Positions 20,345 to 32,384 of a stretch of 64,000 bases of DNA are shown piece by piece. Both the position numbers and the translations under genes were made by a program. This stretch comes from Thereva unica. Taxonomy: Eukaryota; Arthropoda; Insecta; Diptera; Therevidae. Within the stretch, counting starts at the first letter, position 1; each line of letters opens with the position of its first letter. The notes under the pieces were generated by a model. It was not told the origin of the DNA. It ran no database searches and saw nothing but the letters and a program-made list of their open reading frames with translations. The stretch is from positions 77,013,720 to 77,077,719 of the forward strand of contig OX465283.1 in the NCBI GenBank assembly GCA_949987705.1, given 5' to 3'.

Positions 20345-21020
20345 AGCCCCACTTCCAGTACCTACGCGTAATTATGGATAATAGCGGGAAGATCATTAAC
20401 ATAAAGCGAAAAGAGAAGAGGGCCAAGTATAGAGCCTTGCGGAGCTCCAAGGGGCACAGGTAGGAAGGAGGATACAACATTGTTAAGGCAAACACATTGG
20501 ACCCTATTAGGGAGAAGAGAAGCGAAGAGCCGAATGGCAGAAGAGGGAAAGTGATAGAACAGAAGCGAGTGAACCACAGAATCAAATTCCTTAGAGAAAT
20601 CTAAAAGGACCAGTACGGCAATGTCACCAATGCCGAGAGCAGAACGCAAATAAGTCGTTACCTTTAATACTGTTGTTTCACAACTATGGGATCTACGGAA
20701 GCCAGACTAGTATTTAGAGAGGAGGTAGTACTTGTACATACATAGAGGATTTTTTCAAAGGCTTTGGCAAGAAATGGAAGGATACTGATGGGTCGAAAAT
20801 CTGCTATGTCATCTGGAGGGGATTTTTAGGTAAAGGAATCACTATGCCTTTTTCCAAACCGACGGAACTTGGGAAGCTGTCAGGCAGTAATTGAAGATAT
20901 GCGTGATAGTTTCTGCGATTGGCGGTGATAGAGGCATAAGAAAATATGGAGAGAGATTATTCCGGCCAATGCCGTTTGAAGAGATGGCAAGCAATATCTA
21001 AATGGTCCGACGCATCAGCA
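20345..21020 (-). pseudogene. RT fragment of a second, jockey-like LINE
   Basis: On the minus strand, from 21020 downward, a COOH-ward series can be read across frames: an ITHIFNYCLTAS block, a DFRPISILPFLAKAFEKI block, a GFRRSHSCETTVLKV block, then VLLDFSKEFDSV (motif A; the usual KAFD is KEFD) and GAPQGSILGPLLFSLYVNDL (motif B). The sequence stops before the YADD box and abuts the truncated 5' end of the neighbouring LINE at about 20335. Both elements are cut at this point, so it is a deletion or nested-insertion junction. Confidence 0.75.
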
Positions 21021-24000
21021 GACGTTATCCATCCTTAATTTTTCGAATATAAACAATACCACGCCATGATGATACGGAATGAATAATTTTCCGCACTTTT
21101 AATTTTACACAAGCTCACTGTTCTAAAATGAATGACATTTCTCTCACTTTTATCCTTAAGCCAAAGGGCTTAAGTAGTAGCTATAAATTTTGTCCCTCAG
21201 TTCAAGTCAATTTTGAACCAAGTTCAACACTTGAACCACTACTGTGGAACAGTAAAATAAGCTGAGTAAAAACTTAATATTGCGCGAAAGCTTAAACTGA
21301 CACTATGAAACCGGGCATGAGTTTTTCAACTTTCTTGTAAAACTTGAGTGCTTCGCGTTCGCGTTGATGTTGCTTGCTTTTCGACTACACAGCTAGAATT
21401 GTTTCCCAAGGAGAGATTGACGGCTTCTTGAACTAGCAGACATTTAAGTAAAAATTGGTAGATTAACCATCGCCCAGCTCATGAATAATATTCCATTGCA
21501 CAAACATTTTTTAGGGAAAAATGTCGTCAATAAAAAAATGTTTAACCATTCTTAATGATCTGATTTTATCAAAATACGAGCATTTTCACTAGATTTTACA
21601 AAAAAACAATAATAAATTTTCAACATTTTTTAAAAACTACAAATTAAACTTTTGATTGGCACAATGGCCTCTAAAAGGAATGTGTGCACCATATATATTT
21701 GCATTTCTGAACCACTTTCTACTATTACAGTGCTGAATTGATTTTTGATTTATGCATCGGTCCCTTGAGTTGTGTGCTGAATGTGTTATGTCTGTCCCTA
21801 CAGATTCATTGAAACCCCATAGGACATTGATGACATAATAACGCAATAAAAGGGAACAAAATTTCGAAATGGGACTTATTTTAAAGACCGAATCAACATA
21901 TTTTTCCTGATCTCTAAACGTTTAGTCTAGAGCAGTTTTGTTGTTTGTGAAAAACAAGTCACCTTATAAAAGTCCCATGAAAATCCAGAAAATAACCCCT
22001 TTTCAGTTTCTTTCCCAAAGGCAGTGACAAGTTTTTTTTCGTCTTCTCCTTGCATAGTTTGAACCCATCAAATTTGAAGGAATGAAGTCAATCCTAACCG
22101 TCCGACAGAAAGGAAAACTTAAATCCAAACAAATTACCCGATTTCACATTCATGATGGGGCAAAAATCCTGGCGACCTTCTCCGACGACCCGTCCCATGT
22201 CGCCCTATGGAAATGTGATAAATCCACGAATCATTAATTTGAGGCTTATTTGATTGCCCAGCATTGACAAGTTCGGTGTGTCCGTTAGAGATGAAACCCA
22301 AATCGAAGGCTGCGTCCTGGGTGTCCTGTGTCCTTTCTGCTTAAGATGGTCGGCTGCGTGTTCATATCATGGGAAATTTATGGGCGCCTTGTGCGGAGGT
22401 TAATTTTTCATACTGTTCTGCAGTTGGGCTAAAGGGACTCATTTACAGTTCCTTTCAATCCTTTCAGTCTTCAGCCAGCAAAGAAAGTCGACTGGCCTGG
22501 ACCGGATCAGATGATGTTTGTTTGACTTGTCCCGTTCGAAGACAAAAGACATGGGGTTGTCACACATGTCCTTGTTGCTGTCCAGTTTTCATCGGTCATC
22601 TCTGGTCGCCGTCACTCCCGTTTTAATCGCCGAATAAATTATTCATAAGAATGCGCTTGAGAAAACATGAACATTTATAATTGCATTCGGCCAACAAAAC
22701 CTGAAGTGGCTTATTGGTATTTTTCCGCAATTCTGGGAACTGCTGTCCTGTCATCGTCCTGCCTGCTCTTCGCATTAGCTGCACGCAATTTACCTTCATG
22801 CATGCCTACTGTAGGTGTAGCTTACGTGCGCCTAATCGTATCCTAAAATCCTCCTCGCGATAAATGTGCCCTCGTCGTAATTTACTGAGCTGCACGTCGG
22901 AAGACTGATATTCGCGTGAATTACTTCTTGCATGATCGGCAAATCTGCGCCCAACGCTGACCACTGCTGCGGTCACTATTGGCGATTGCTGCGCGGGAGA
23001 CTCGCAGGGCTGCATCGCGGCGGTATATTCACACATGCGAATGCCTCCGGAATTTTAAAAGGATATCTTGATGTCAATTGTGCAAGATTCGCGTGTAACC
23101 CGTGTCTTTTGCATGTTTTATTAGATGCGGATTCGAAGAGATTTTTGAATTGTTAACAAGAAGCTGAGATTTGGGTTATTTATGGGCGATTTCAAATAGC
23201 CATTCTGCAAGGAAAAAGAAGTTTCTTATTTATTAGTTGGGGCACCCAAAATAAGCAGCAATTAATTTAAGACAGATTTTCGTCATAATTTTTCATTTGG
23301 AAAACTTTTCTAGTTCATATTAGACTAGGGCTGCCATCGCCTACATTGCCGAGGTGGGACAAAAACTACAAAAACCTCGGACATTTGAGTAAAATTGAGT
23401 TCTTTCCCCGGACACCCATTTTTTTAATTTAAGGAATATGTTTTCTGGCGAGTTAAGGTCCAACCGTCATATCAAATCGATATCCATCGGCTACCAGCGT
23501 AGGGCTAGGAACCCTTTCTGGCATTAAGCTCTTGCTAAGGAACCTACGACACAACTTCGGATAGAACAGAAACTTGGAAAACTTAGGGTTAAAATATCTA
23601 CAATTACCCCGTTTATTACTAGGTTGAAAAGTTGAGTCGAGGTTGAGTGGAAATCGATCACCGTATATAATGTGCGGTTGAAATAGAGTTGAACTTACAT
23701 CAAAACATAACCTCAAATTTTTGTTTGAAATTTTCATTTATAGATATGTGAAAACTCAAAACAAAATAATGCTTTATTCCTGTGCCAGCAAAAACACCGA
23801 AGATAAAACTAACACCAAAGGCGGACTTCGCGGATTTTAAACAAATAAAACTAATGTCACTTCAACCCAATTAAAACTCAACCAGTGTATACGAGGTGAA
23901 AATCCCAGGTGGGAGAGCTGTGTTGGGTTGAGTGGACAAAGTTTCAACTCGACCCATGGGTTGAACCTGGAAGAAGAGCCAGTATTGGGAAGAAGAAATA

Positions 24001-24180
24001 AGGAAAATAGAAAAATGAGCAAACTTAAATGACAGAAGAAATTTTTACAAAAAGGCAATCAGCAACGTTTAAACCACAGTGACGATGTTGCAAGTATAAA
24101 AATGGGGATGTACTACTATACCAAGAGCTGCAAAAACGTCCTATCGAGTACGATGATAAAATGTTTTCGAAATGTTCGTA
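21021..24180. other. Gene-free sequence, possibly host intergenic DNA
   Basis: There are scattered ORFs of 60-95 codons on both strands without any recognisable domain. A GGGCTGCCATCGCC...CCGGACACCC stretch at 23327-23425 looks like one end of a DNA transposon, but no partner end was found. Elsewhere no repeats shared with the rest of the window are obvious. Confidence 0.4.
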
Positions 24181-24545
24181 CTCACAGCGATCATAAGAAA
24201 AATCGTGATCTGCCTGGGCGGAAGCAGTGCCCAAATTTAGTAAGTCCGTTTTCCGGAAAATTTTTGGGGACCTACCGTGACCTACCAAGTAAGAGCTTGG
24301 AATTACTCTTAAAATTTAGTACTTACGGAGTACACAAAAAAATATGTTGGTCTGCCTAATCATATCTGAAGCTAATGTCATGGCAGACCACTTTTTTATT
24401 CTTGTTTTGGGACCGCAACTGACCTATCGAGTAAGAGTTTCAACCTACAATCGAATTGAAGTTTGAACATTTTTATACTAGAAAACAAAAATCTGCCGGG
24501 TTTGTGCCTGTGTCAAATGTCTGGCAGACCACCTTTTATTTAGTG
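24181..24545 (+). repeat. Diverged tandem repeat with TCTGCC/GGCAGA motifs
   Basis: Two to three units of roughly 135-150 bp. Each contains a GACCTA(C/T)C.AGTAAGAG-like block followed by an ATCTGCC...GGCAGACCAC pair that is self-complementary. The pairs occur at about 24341-24390 and 24492-24533, and a lone CTGCCTGGGCGG lies at 24209. No coding potential is seen. Confidence 0.45.
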
Positions 24546-24814
24546 TTTAATAAATACTTAAACCTTAATTAGTCCAGTCAATGCACGGAAAAAACGGCGA
24601 AACCTGGAAATCCTGCCAAACAGCACCAATTTGCACCAAAATTTGGATTTGGGTTTTACTTACCCTCTACTTCAAAGTTGTCAATGTGCCTAGGGTTGCT
24701 TTTTATTTTTTGGGCGTGTAAACTACCCCTATTCGAAAACAGTTGTAGAATTGTAGATTCAAGCGTTTAATCGATAGAAATTATCATTGCATCATGAATT
24801 ATTAGTTGCAACCC

Positions 24815-24866
24815 TTATGAAAACAACCCATATAAAAACAACCCCTATAAAAACAACCCTTACTGA
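24815..24866 (+). repeat. Short tandem repeat, 14-15-bp unit
   Basis: Three and a half copies of TATAAAAACAACCC with small changes. It lies in AT-rich DNA with no gene near. Confidence 0.6.
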
Positions 24867-25083
24867 TTAAAATTTGATTCCAAAAATAAGAAAAATAAAA
24901 ATTTTATATATTATGGATCTTAATTTAGAAAATCAAAAAACATAATTAAAAATAATTTTCACTCCTTTCTAAGTCTGCCTTCCTCCTCGTTTTCCTATTG
25001 ATATATAATTGGGGCACTATTCGGACAATTGTCTCCGCTGCTGAAACAAATTGAATTGCAAAAGAGTCCTACTCTTCGCCAAA

Positions 25084-25244
25084 CTAGTGATGAGTAAACG
25101 CAAGAACAAGAGAAGATTAATCTAGCCTTGTTCTTGGTCAGTCTGCTTGTTCTTGTTCTTGCAAGCATAACTTGTTCTTGGTCTTGCAAAATGTGGAAAA
25201 ACAAGACAAGACTGCAAGAACAAGACCATTTTTACTCATCACTA
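25084..25244. mobile_element. 161-bp MITE, hAT-like ends
   Basis: Inverted ends are TAGTGATGAGTAAA (25084) and TTTACTCATCACTA (25244). The interior repeats GCAAGAACAAG and its complement several times, so almost the whole unit can fold. TAGTGATG-type ends are typical of hAT. The 8-bp flanks (TCGCCAAC and CGCAAAAC) are only partly alike, so the TSD is not proven. Confidence 0.6.
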
Positions 25245-26189
25245 CGCAAAACGCAGGTTGAATCACAACCCTTTTTGCAGCTGCAAAAAATCATTTTTGT
25301 GTGTGCGCATGCGTGTGTGTCTCACAATGTCTGAAAAGATGAAGAAATCTTCTAAAATACACGTGTTTTGATAACTGTAAAAATTGGTATTTTTACCATA
25401 ACTCGCTTAGTTTTTGAGCTATCAAGTTCAATATAAAACCATTTTGTAGGTTTTTTTCAGGAGCTATAAGGTGATGGAAATACATTTTTTATGAAGCTCT
25501 TATTTTTTAAAAGGTAGGAGCTCAAACAGCTTGAAAACTTTACTATTTGCGAATAAAGCAAATTTGAAACGACCATATCTTACTCAATTTTTATCGTATA
25601 GAAAAAGTAAAAGAACCAAAAGTTTTAGAAAAGATCCTACAATTTTTTTCACTTTACCAAATTTTGCGTATCTTTCATAGCTTTTGAGTTATATTTAAGG
25701 AAAGACAATTTTTTGCAAACTGACAAAAAAACTCTCTTCACTTCAAGCTCAAACTTTTCAAAAACTAAGCGCTGTAAACCGGCCAAACTTATAGAGCATA
25801 TTACAAGTGCACAAATAAAGTAAATTGTAAAGTGGTAGCAATCATTTTCAGTTGGAGTGGTAATTAGGGGGTGATTTTCACAATTTTTTGCCGCCAAAAA
25901 AATAAGAACCAATTTTGTTTTTGTCAAAACTCGCTTAATTTCGATACTAGGAACTTCCATAAAAAAAACAAAATAAAGGCTTTTTTAAGCACTTCAAAAA
26001 TGCTCTATAAATTTTCCCCGAAAAATGCATTGTTTTTGGGATATTTCACGTTAAAACTTACGATTTTGGCGTTTGCTGAAGAAGCGCCAACCTTTAACAA
26101 GCTATTACCCCGTTATTATTGGGTCTAGTGATATTTTGATCCCAGTGTTCTTTTTTGTTTTTTATAAGCTACATTTTTACTCTGATGAT

Positions 26190-27870
26190 TTTTTCATAAA
26201 ATACTTATTTACAGATAGTTCAGTCAATCTGTCGAAAAAAAAAATAAGAATTGCACAGAAAAAACCAGTCGGATGAAATGTAGGTGAGTCGTTAGGAAAT
26301 GATGTAAGAAAGCTTACTTGGGCGTGGCCACCTGCTACCTCTGTGGGTTTTTGAAAAAACTAAAAAAAAAAACTCAAAAAAATTTTGAAATGCATTTTTC
26401 TCGAAAACTATGCATTCTACAGAAAAGTTTATTGGAAAAAAAATGTAGAGGGCATCGTTATCTACAATTAATGTCATTGGTGCAATATTGTAAAACAAAA
26501 AATGTGCGCAGTTGGTGGCGCTAAAGTGCTAAAAAAAGTGTTTTTCAACTTTTTCGCCCTTAAATTTTCATTTTTCAGCTACAATCTGAATGGAAAAATT
26601 GTTCCTTACAATTATACAAACAATACTGAATTGAGACTTGTTTCTGCAATAGCACTTATGATTTAATTATGTACATTATAAAGGAATTATTAGTGTATTT
26701 ACCAATAAAATTTACGACATCAATAAAATTATTTCGTTGACCTAATCCAAATTTCTCAAAAAATCAATAAAATCGTTGTTACTGTTAACATTTTTAATTC
26801 ATTATTTTGTAACAAAAATAATTCACAACTGATTCAACTGAATGAAATATTTTATATAAAAATTTAAAGAACACGTATTATAAAGGTCTAATATTGATAC
26901 TTATTTCCAAGATTTATTTGTTATAAACAATATAGATTATTACTTTTCAAGTGAAAAAAAAAATACATTTTTTATTTGTCCCTTGCTTGTCTTTATACTT
27001 TGTGAAAGCGTAATATTGGAATTTTCATACTTTCACAAGCTGCAGCTCTGAAACGGTAAGTTGTATAAAAAAATGTTTGTATAAAAGTTATTTGTAAAAT
27101 TGTAAGGAACAAGTTTTCCATTTGGATCGTATCTGAAAAATGAAAATTGAAGGGCGAAAAAGTTGAAAATAGTGGATTGTTCTACAAGTAAAGAAAAGGC
27201 GAGCGTAGCGAGCGAATGGATTTAAATTTACACGAGCTGGAAAACTCACTTTTCTTAATGCGTTGAACATGCTATTTTTTCGGGAATCGTATAGAAATGA
27301 CGTACATACATTGAAATATTGTAAAGAAAATTGTAATACGTACAATGAAACCAAAAATTGTAAAGAAAAAATAATTGGTTGAAGCATGCCATTTTCTGTT
27401 GACAATTAATCGCACTGTAATGAACGTTATATCTAAAATCGTGAAGAAAAGTGTTGCTAGCGAGAAAAGTCTCACTTTTCTTTATGATTTTTGATCGATT
27501 AATGTATGTCATTTCTATACGATTCCCGAAAAACACTTTTTTTGGCACTTTAGCGCCACCAACTGCGCACATTTTTTGTTTTACAATATTGCACCAATGA
27601 CATTAATTGTAGATAACGATGCCCTCTACATTTTTTTTTTCCAATAAACTTTTCTGTAGAATGCATAGTTTTCGAGAAAAATGCATTTCAAAATTTTTTT
27701 GAGTTTTTTTTTGAGTTTTTTCAAAAACCCACAGAGGTAGCATGTGGCCACGCCCAAGTAAGCTTTCTTACATCATTTCCTAACGACTCACCTACATTTC
27801 ATCCGACTGGTTTTTTCTGTGCAATTCTTTTGACAGATTGACTGAACTAAGAGTTATTCATGAAAAAACG
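26190..27870. mobile_element. Foldback-type element with long inverted arms
   Basis: The left arm, about 26190-26620, pairs with a right arm in two pieces, 27525-27870 and 27095-27170. Landmarks such as AGTTCAGTCAATCTGTC at the edge, ATGTAGAGGGCATCG and AGTTGGTGGCGCTAAAG occur in inverted form in the other arm. The arms are near-identical in places. The right arm is split by an extra segment (27171-27524). The 470-bp core is AT-rich without a gene. No TSD was identified. Confidence 0.7.
27171..27524. mobile_element. Insert splitting the right arm of the foldback element
   Basis: This segment has no partner in the left arm. It holds GGGAATCGTATAGAAATG at about 27282 and the complement at about 27511, so it has inverted repeats of its own. 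Its first 80 bases (TTCTACAAGTAAAGAAAAGGCGAGCG through ACGAGCTGGAAAACTCAC) match, inverted, the sequences on both sides of the Harbinger at 34720-35858. Confidence 0.55.
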
Positions 27871-28394
27871 TCTGAAAACGGTGTTTTTTTGTTAAAAAAT
27901 TGACATTTCCACTCTCGAATAAGTCGAAAAGTAGTGTCTTTCAGTGAAATATAACAAAAGTTGCTTAGAATTAGTCAATCTATGTGTGGTATTATGAAGT
28001 GCATCTATGTGAGGTGTTATGAAGTGCATTTTTATAAAAAAAAAGAATTTATAACATAAGGTCTGTCAGAAGCTAATTAACAAAATTGTCAGACAGACAA
28101 ATTTTTTCAAAAATGGTTCATTATTTACTACAAATTGTATAAATTTCAGACAGGTGTTTTGGGAAATAAAATCATTGTTTTTTAACGAAATTCAAAAATT
28201 CATAAAAAATAGCAATTAACAAATTTTTACTAGTCTGGCGGGCTCTTCATGTTTTTAACATCTTTTTCAGCCAATCTCATTTTATTGTTTTGATTTGTTC
28301 GATGGGGTAACTTTTTTGTCATGGGAGCTTAGACTAATGATTTATAAAGGCTGTTTTCTACCATTTATTTCAAATCAGTTTTTGAATACAATGT

Positions 28395-28830
28395 GGATTA
28401 AATTACCTACATTCGATACGCAGAAATCGGCTGTTAGTGGGTGTTATAGCATTTACTTCGGTTCGTATGTTAACTTTGAGTTCGTCAATGGCTGGAATAA
28501 ACTTTACTTTTGCGAGAACTACAATGTAGTGGCTGCGGTGTGGCAAGGTCTTTAAAAATAAAAGGTTCGTCATACCCTTTTCACGCGTTTTCGAACACAC
28601 GAAGTGCACCAGCGTCGTCGAGTGTTTTTCGAACTTTGAAGAAAAATAGTCCAATGATAGTTTTTGAGCACCCTTCGACCCAAACAGTGACATTCTCGTC
28701 GTGCAGTGGAGTTTCGTGACGTGTGGGTTCTCTGTTCCCCAAATTCGAGAGTTTTGTTTATTGACTCCGCTAGAGTGTAAAATGAGCTTTGCTCGTCATC
28801 AAAATTTTGTCCCAAAAATCTGGACCATCA
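28395..28830 (-). pseudogene. Tc1/mariner-like transposase fragment
   Basis: Read on the minus strand across shifted frames: AHFTL, (V)NK(Q)N.RIWG-like, a TVWV block and a C-terminal block with HY.V, FIPAIDELK(V)NI and NAITP. The order matches Tc1/mariner-type transposases with the DEAHF...VNKQN...IWG signature. The nucleotide sequence is closely related to the plus-strand copy at 49.6-50.7 kb. Frameshifts and loss of the catalytic Asp (SKAHF instead of SDEAHF) make it a relic. Confidence 0.65.
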
Positions 28831-30569
28831 ATCATTCTTGTGCGGCATTTCCATATTACAAACGACACGGTTTGTCTGTTGGCAACAATCAGTTAGTAAA
28901 TTTCACTTTGTTTGGGAAAAGATGAAGATCTTGCTTCATAATCCTCTTTAGAGTCTTTCCACTCACTTTTTACTCCTGAGGCGATACGACTAATATGGAT
29001 TATCAGCAACACTCTATTACTGCTTTGACATCTTAATTGCAGTGTCGCGGATGCCATCGAGTGGCTACAGACCGGTAAGTGGCTACAGACCAGTATTTCA
29101 AGAAATTTTTCAACAAACTACGAATTGCAACCTAAAGGCGCCGTATTTCTCCCATCCCAATTTTCACAATTGAACGATAGTTTTCAATGTAAAGCGCTAC
29201 AATTTCAACGAGGTTTTTCGATGTGAGTAGACTAACAGCTAAAATGGCACAGAATAACGTTTCAGTAGATGAAATGTATAATAAAAAAGACAATATAAAA
29301 TTTAAGTAGAAATTAAACAGTAAGCCTAAAATGTTGAAAAGATAAAATCATCCGTGCCCCCTTTAAGCTCAGTTTGGAAACCGCTGGTTTAAGATATTAT
29401 CTCCATCGTGCTCCTAAATTCCCCCATAGATGGTCAAACTGGATGTACATCGGTTGTACAAACAAAACTATCGATTGTGAGCCAGTCGGCCGATCATGGG
29501 GACTTTAAACTGAAGAACACACTTTGAGGAGCTATAAAGCCATTGCTTTATTAACACATTTCTTTCCGCTATACATTTTATAGAGCGATTTTATTTTCCA
29601 AATGAAGTTAGAAGCGGTAATCCATGTATATGCCCTACCTTTGACCACGCCTTGAATACAAATCGTTTTTGCTGGGGCTCTAAAAACTGCCATATCTTGG
29701 CTTCATCATAGGCTGTAAAATCGGAAATACATAGTTTCATTAGTTCTTCTTTAGACACACTAAGCCGCCATAGGAATGTTGCATCTTGCCTAAACTTTAT
29801 CGCTATTATTAAAGTGACCGTTCCATCGAAATTCACGGCCTTCTCCCTTTATGACAATGGTTCTCCTTTTACACACCTTTGCTTGGCATACTTCCACAGC
29901 CTGCACCGCTTCCTTTCGCGCCTATAGGCTGTACCTAACCTAAAATATGAAGCATGCTGAAAATTTAGGATATGAGATGAACATGCTGGTCTCCAGATTC
30001 TGCAAAACGTAAATTATTTAAATATTTTTTATAATATACCACGTTTTTAACTCGAACTAGAAAATACAACATAATTTCCCCCGTCCTCATACAACCCATA
30101 TTCCTAACCCAATACAGATTTTTTAATCACTTTAACTCCATTTAATTAACGGCCGGCTGTTAGTATGCATTGGTGTATTATCGTGCTGAAGGACGAAACA
30201 TACTTGTTTAAAATCTCCAACTTCAAATTGGGTGTTATACTTTCTCAAAAAGTATCAATAGAGGCCGATTTCATTGAACGTCGCTTTTTAATAATTTGAA
30301 TTTTTTTCGGGATTTGTAAATAAAAAATGCTGACTCGTCTGTCCGGCAAAATATTTTTCCAAAATTCAGCAGTTTTGTATTGGTACCACTTGGGGGGCGA
30401 ATGACTAACAAAGGCCTCGGGAAAGCGTGGCACCCAATTTGTCACTTCCCGAGAAGAGTTACTGCAGACGAACTCCTAGCTGCTCTGTTAGCAAGTCCTA
30501 ATCCCACCACTCGCGGTGCCCGCTGGAGTACTTTTTCGGAAGGAGCTAACGGGGGGCGGGTGAAAGGCA
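28831..30569. other. Mostly gene-free, with a possible LINE C-terminal scrap
   Basis: At about 29770-29860 a plus-strand stretch reads RNVASC...LYRYY-like across a shifted frame, resembling the R-N-V-A...YRYYH block near the C-terminus of the LINE at 14.4-16.3 kb. The rest shows no domain. A 17-bp word (AGTGGCTACAGACCGGT) is tandemly doubled at 29059-29094. Confidence 0.35.
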
Positions 30570-31050
30570 ACTAACATGGTAGGTGGAACTTATTTTTGCC
30601 ACAAGAAGATACACAAAGAGACCTGAGTATCGCCCGATAGTAAAACGATAAATTAGATAGATCACGTGGCCACCATCCGCACATGGAGAACTATTCTGAA
30701 AGATGTCAGGAGCTTCAGGGGAGCAGACACCGGAAGCGACCATCATTTGATAGTAGGAACTATTCGCCTAAAAATCGCCATAATCAGAAACATTCAACGT
30801 GATGCTACAAACCGTAGACGGTTTAACGTAGACCTTTTGTGGGAGAGCGTCAAAACGCAAGAATTTGCTGGGAACCGGCAAACTGACACAAATATTGAAA
30901 AGTTTTAGACAAAGGGCGCTATTACAACAGGAGCGGAAACAAGCATTGGTTATGTCCAAAGAAACCAGCAACCCTGGATCTCGAACACAACCTGGCAAAA
31001 AATACAACCCAGGAGGGCCCTAAAAAATAACGTACAAGCGACCTGGAATA
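30570..31050 (+). pseudogene. RTE-clade LINE endonuclease fragment
   Basis: It matches the endonuclease region of the larger RTE copy at 59050-60006 nearly word for word: MVGGTYFCHKKIHKET, an RTWRTILKDVRSFRGADTGSDHH block and RLKIA.IRNIQRDA. It starts and stops abruptly inside the domain, with internal stops (for example just after KIHKET). It represents a truncated, dead copy of the same family. Confidence 0.75.
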
Positions 31051-31136
31051 CGTCACCAACTTTAACGGGAATAAAACGATATTAAAAGTTTAATCTTTCT
31101 TATGTCCGACAACCGCCTGTGTATCTAGAATTTTTT

Positions 31137-32384
31137 AACTTCCCAGTATAAGGAAAATAATCGGTCCGAAAATCAAAATTTTCAACGTATTTTCATTTTT
31201 CAAGGTCCCAAGAGCATTTCAAGCAAAAATTTGGGAGGAAGTATGTGTGTGTTTTTTTTTGTGTGCGTACGTATGTGGTCATTTTTCCCTGCACGATATC
31301 GTGCGAACCAAAAAGAATAATGACTTCGTTGAGGTGTCGTTTGAAGCGTATTAACGGGAATATGATCAAAAAGATTTTTATAAAATTTGGTCGAGCCGTT
31401 TTTTGGTTTAAGCGACATAATGTTTTTTGTACCTGCACCATATCACGCGGACCAAAAACTATATCGACTTCTTTGAGGTGCCGAAAGATGAATAAATGAT
31501 AATTAAATGGAAAAACTTCAGATGAGTGTTAGAAAGACCTTAAATAGTTTTTTTATGTGGCATGGTCAAGCTCAGGAATCACCCTTTGTACCACTAGACC
31601 ATCATGTCGTTCAACTCATGGCGCAATGTCTAGTAGTAAGCTTCACCAGAAAATAGAAAAAGAATAGGAAAGGTTAAGGGTGGTCTGGTGGATGCATAAG
31701 GAGAAGGCAATGAGCCTCGCGTTTGCACTACTGATTGATAAGTTTTGCTAATATCTAATAAATTCGATGGGACGAGACCCGTTTTAAATGAAGTGATCTT
31801 TTTTGGGCTCTCCACATCGATAGCCTTCCAACAAAACATCACTTGTCAAAATCGACAACCTCTAAAAATCGTGCAAAAATTACGTTACTCTTTACAAACA
31901 TTACGAATTTTTCAAGCCTTGGATCAGCACTTTTGTGAGAGGGAATTGTTTTCTACGTCCTACCGTTTCAGGAAATTGTGGTTCATCTCGGGATTTCCAG
32001 TAGTTACCGAAAATTTGTTGTCTGACAAGTATTTTACATTGATTATGGCTAATATCTCCGGAAAGTTTTGGAGTTTCCAAATGAAATCATTTGCTTTCCA
32101 GTATATCAGCGGCGCTTCAACAAGCTTAATACAAATTCGACCACCCGCTTTAGTGTAGCGAACGAAGTACGAAGGAAATGTTTGTTTGCTAACGTCCAGG
32201 AAAACAAATTCTCCAGAAAAACCTTGTGGATTTATCACTATTATAGTTATTTAAACTAGCTTCTCTCGGGATTACTTTGCCACCAGTTCTGATACTAGTT
32301 AATATCCCACTAGTGCTTAACGCATTACTAAGTATTTTGTAAGAAGTCAGTTTATTCCGTCTACGTTCATTATACTGGGAAGTT
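31137..32384. mobile_element. 1.25-kb DNA element with 15-bp perfect TIRs
   Basis: AACTTCCCAGTATAA at 31137-31151 is perfectly inverted at 32370-32384. The body has no transposase. It includes paired stretches reading CACGATATCGTGCGAACCAAAAA, GAGGTGxCG and TTTTTTGGTTTAA, which occur twice inside the element at about 31290 and 31435. Related copies are at 47840-49560 (split by an LTR), 63547-64000 (cut by the window end) and a left-end scrap at 12843. No target duplication is visible. Confidence 0.7.

Noticed and set aside
23327..23440. GGGCTGCCATCGCC...CCGGACACCC stretch resembling one end of a DNA transposon
   Set aside because: No inverted partner or target duplication could be found within several kb.
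25076..25252. 8-bp target duplication for the 161-bp MITE
   Set aside because: Flanks TCGCCAAC and CGCAAAAC are similar only after shifting; not accepted as a duplication.
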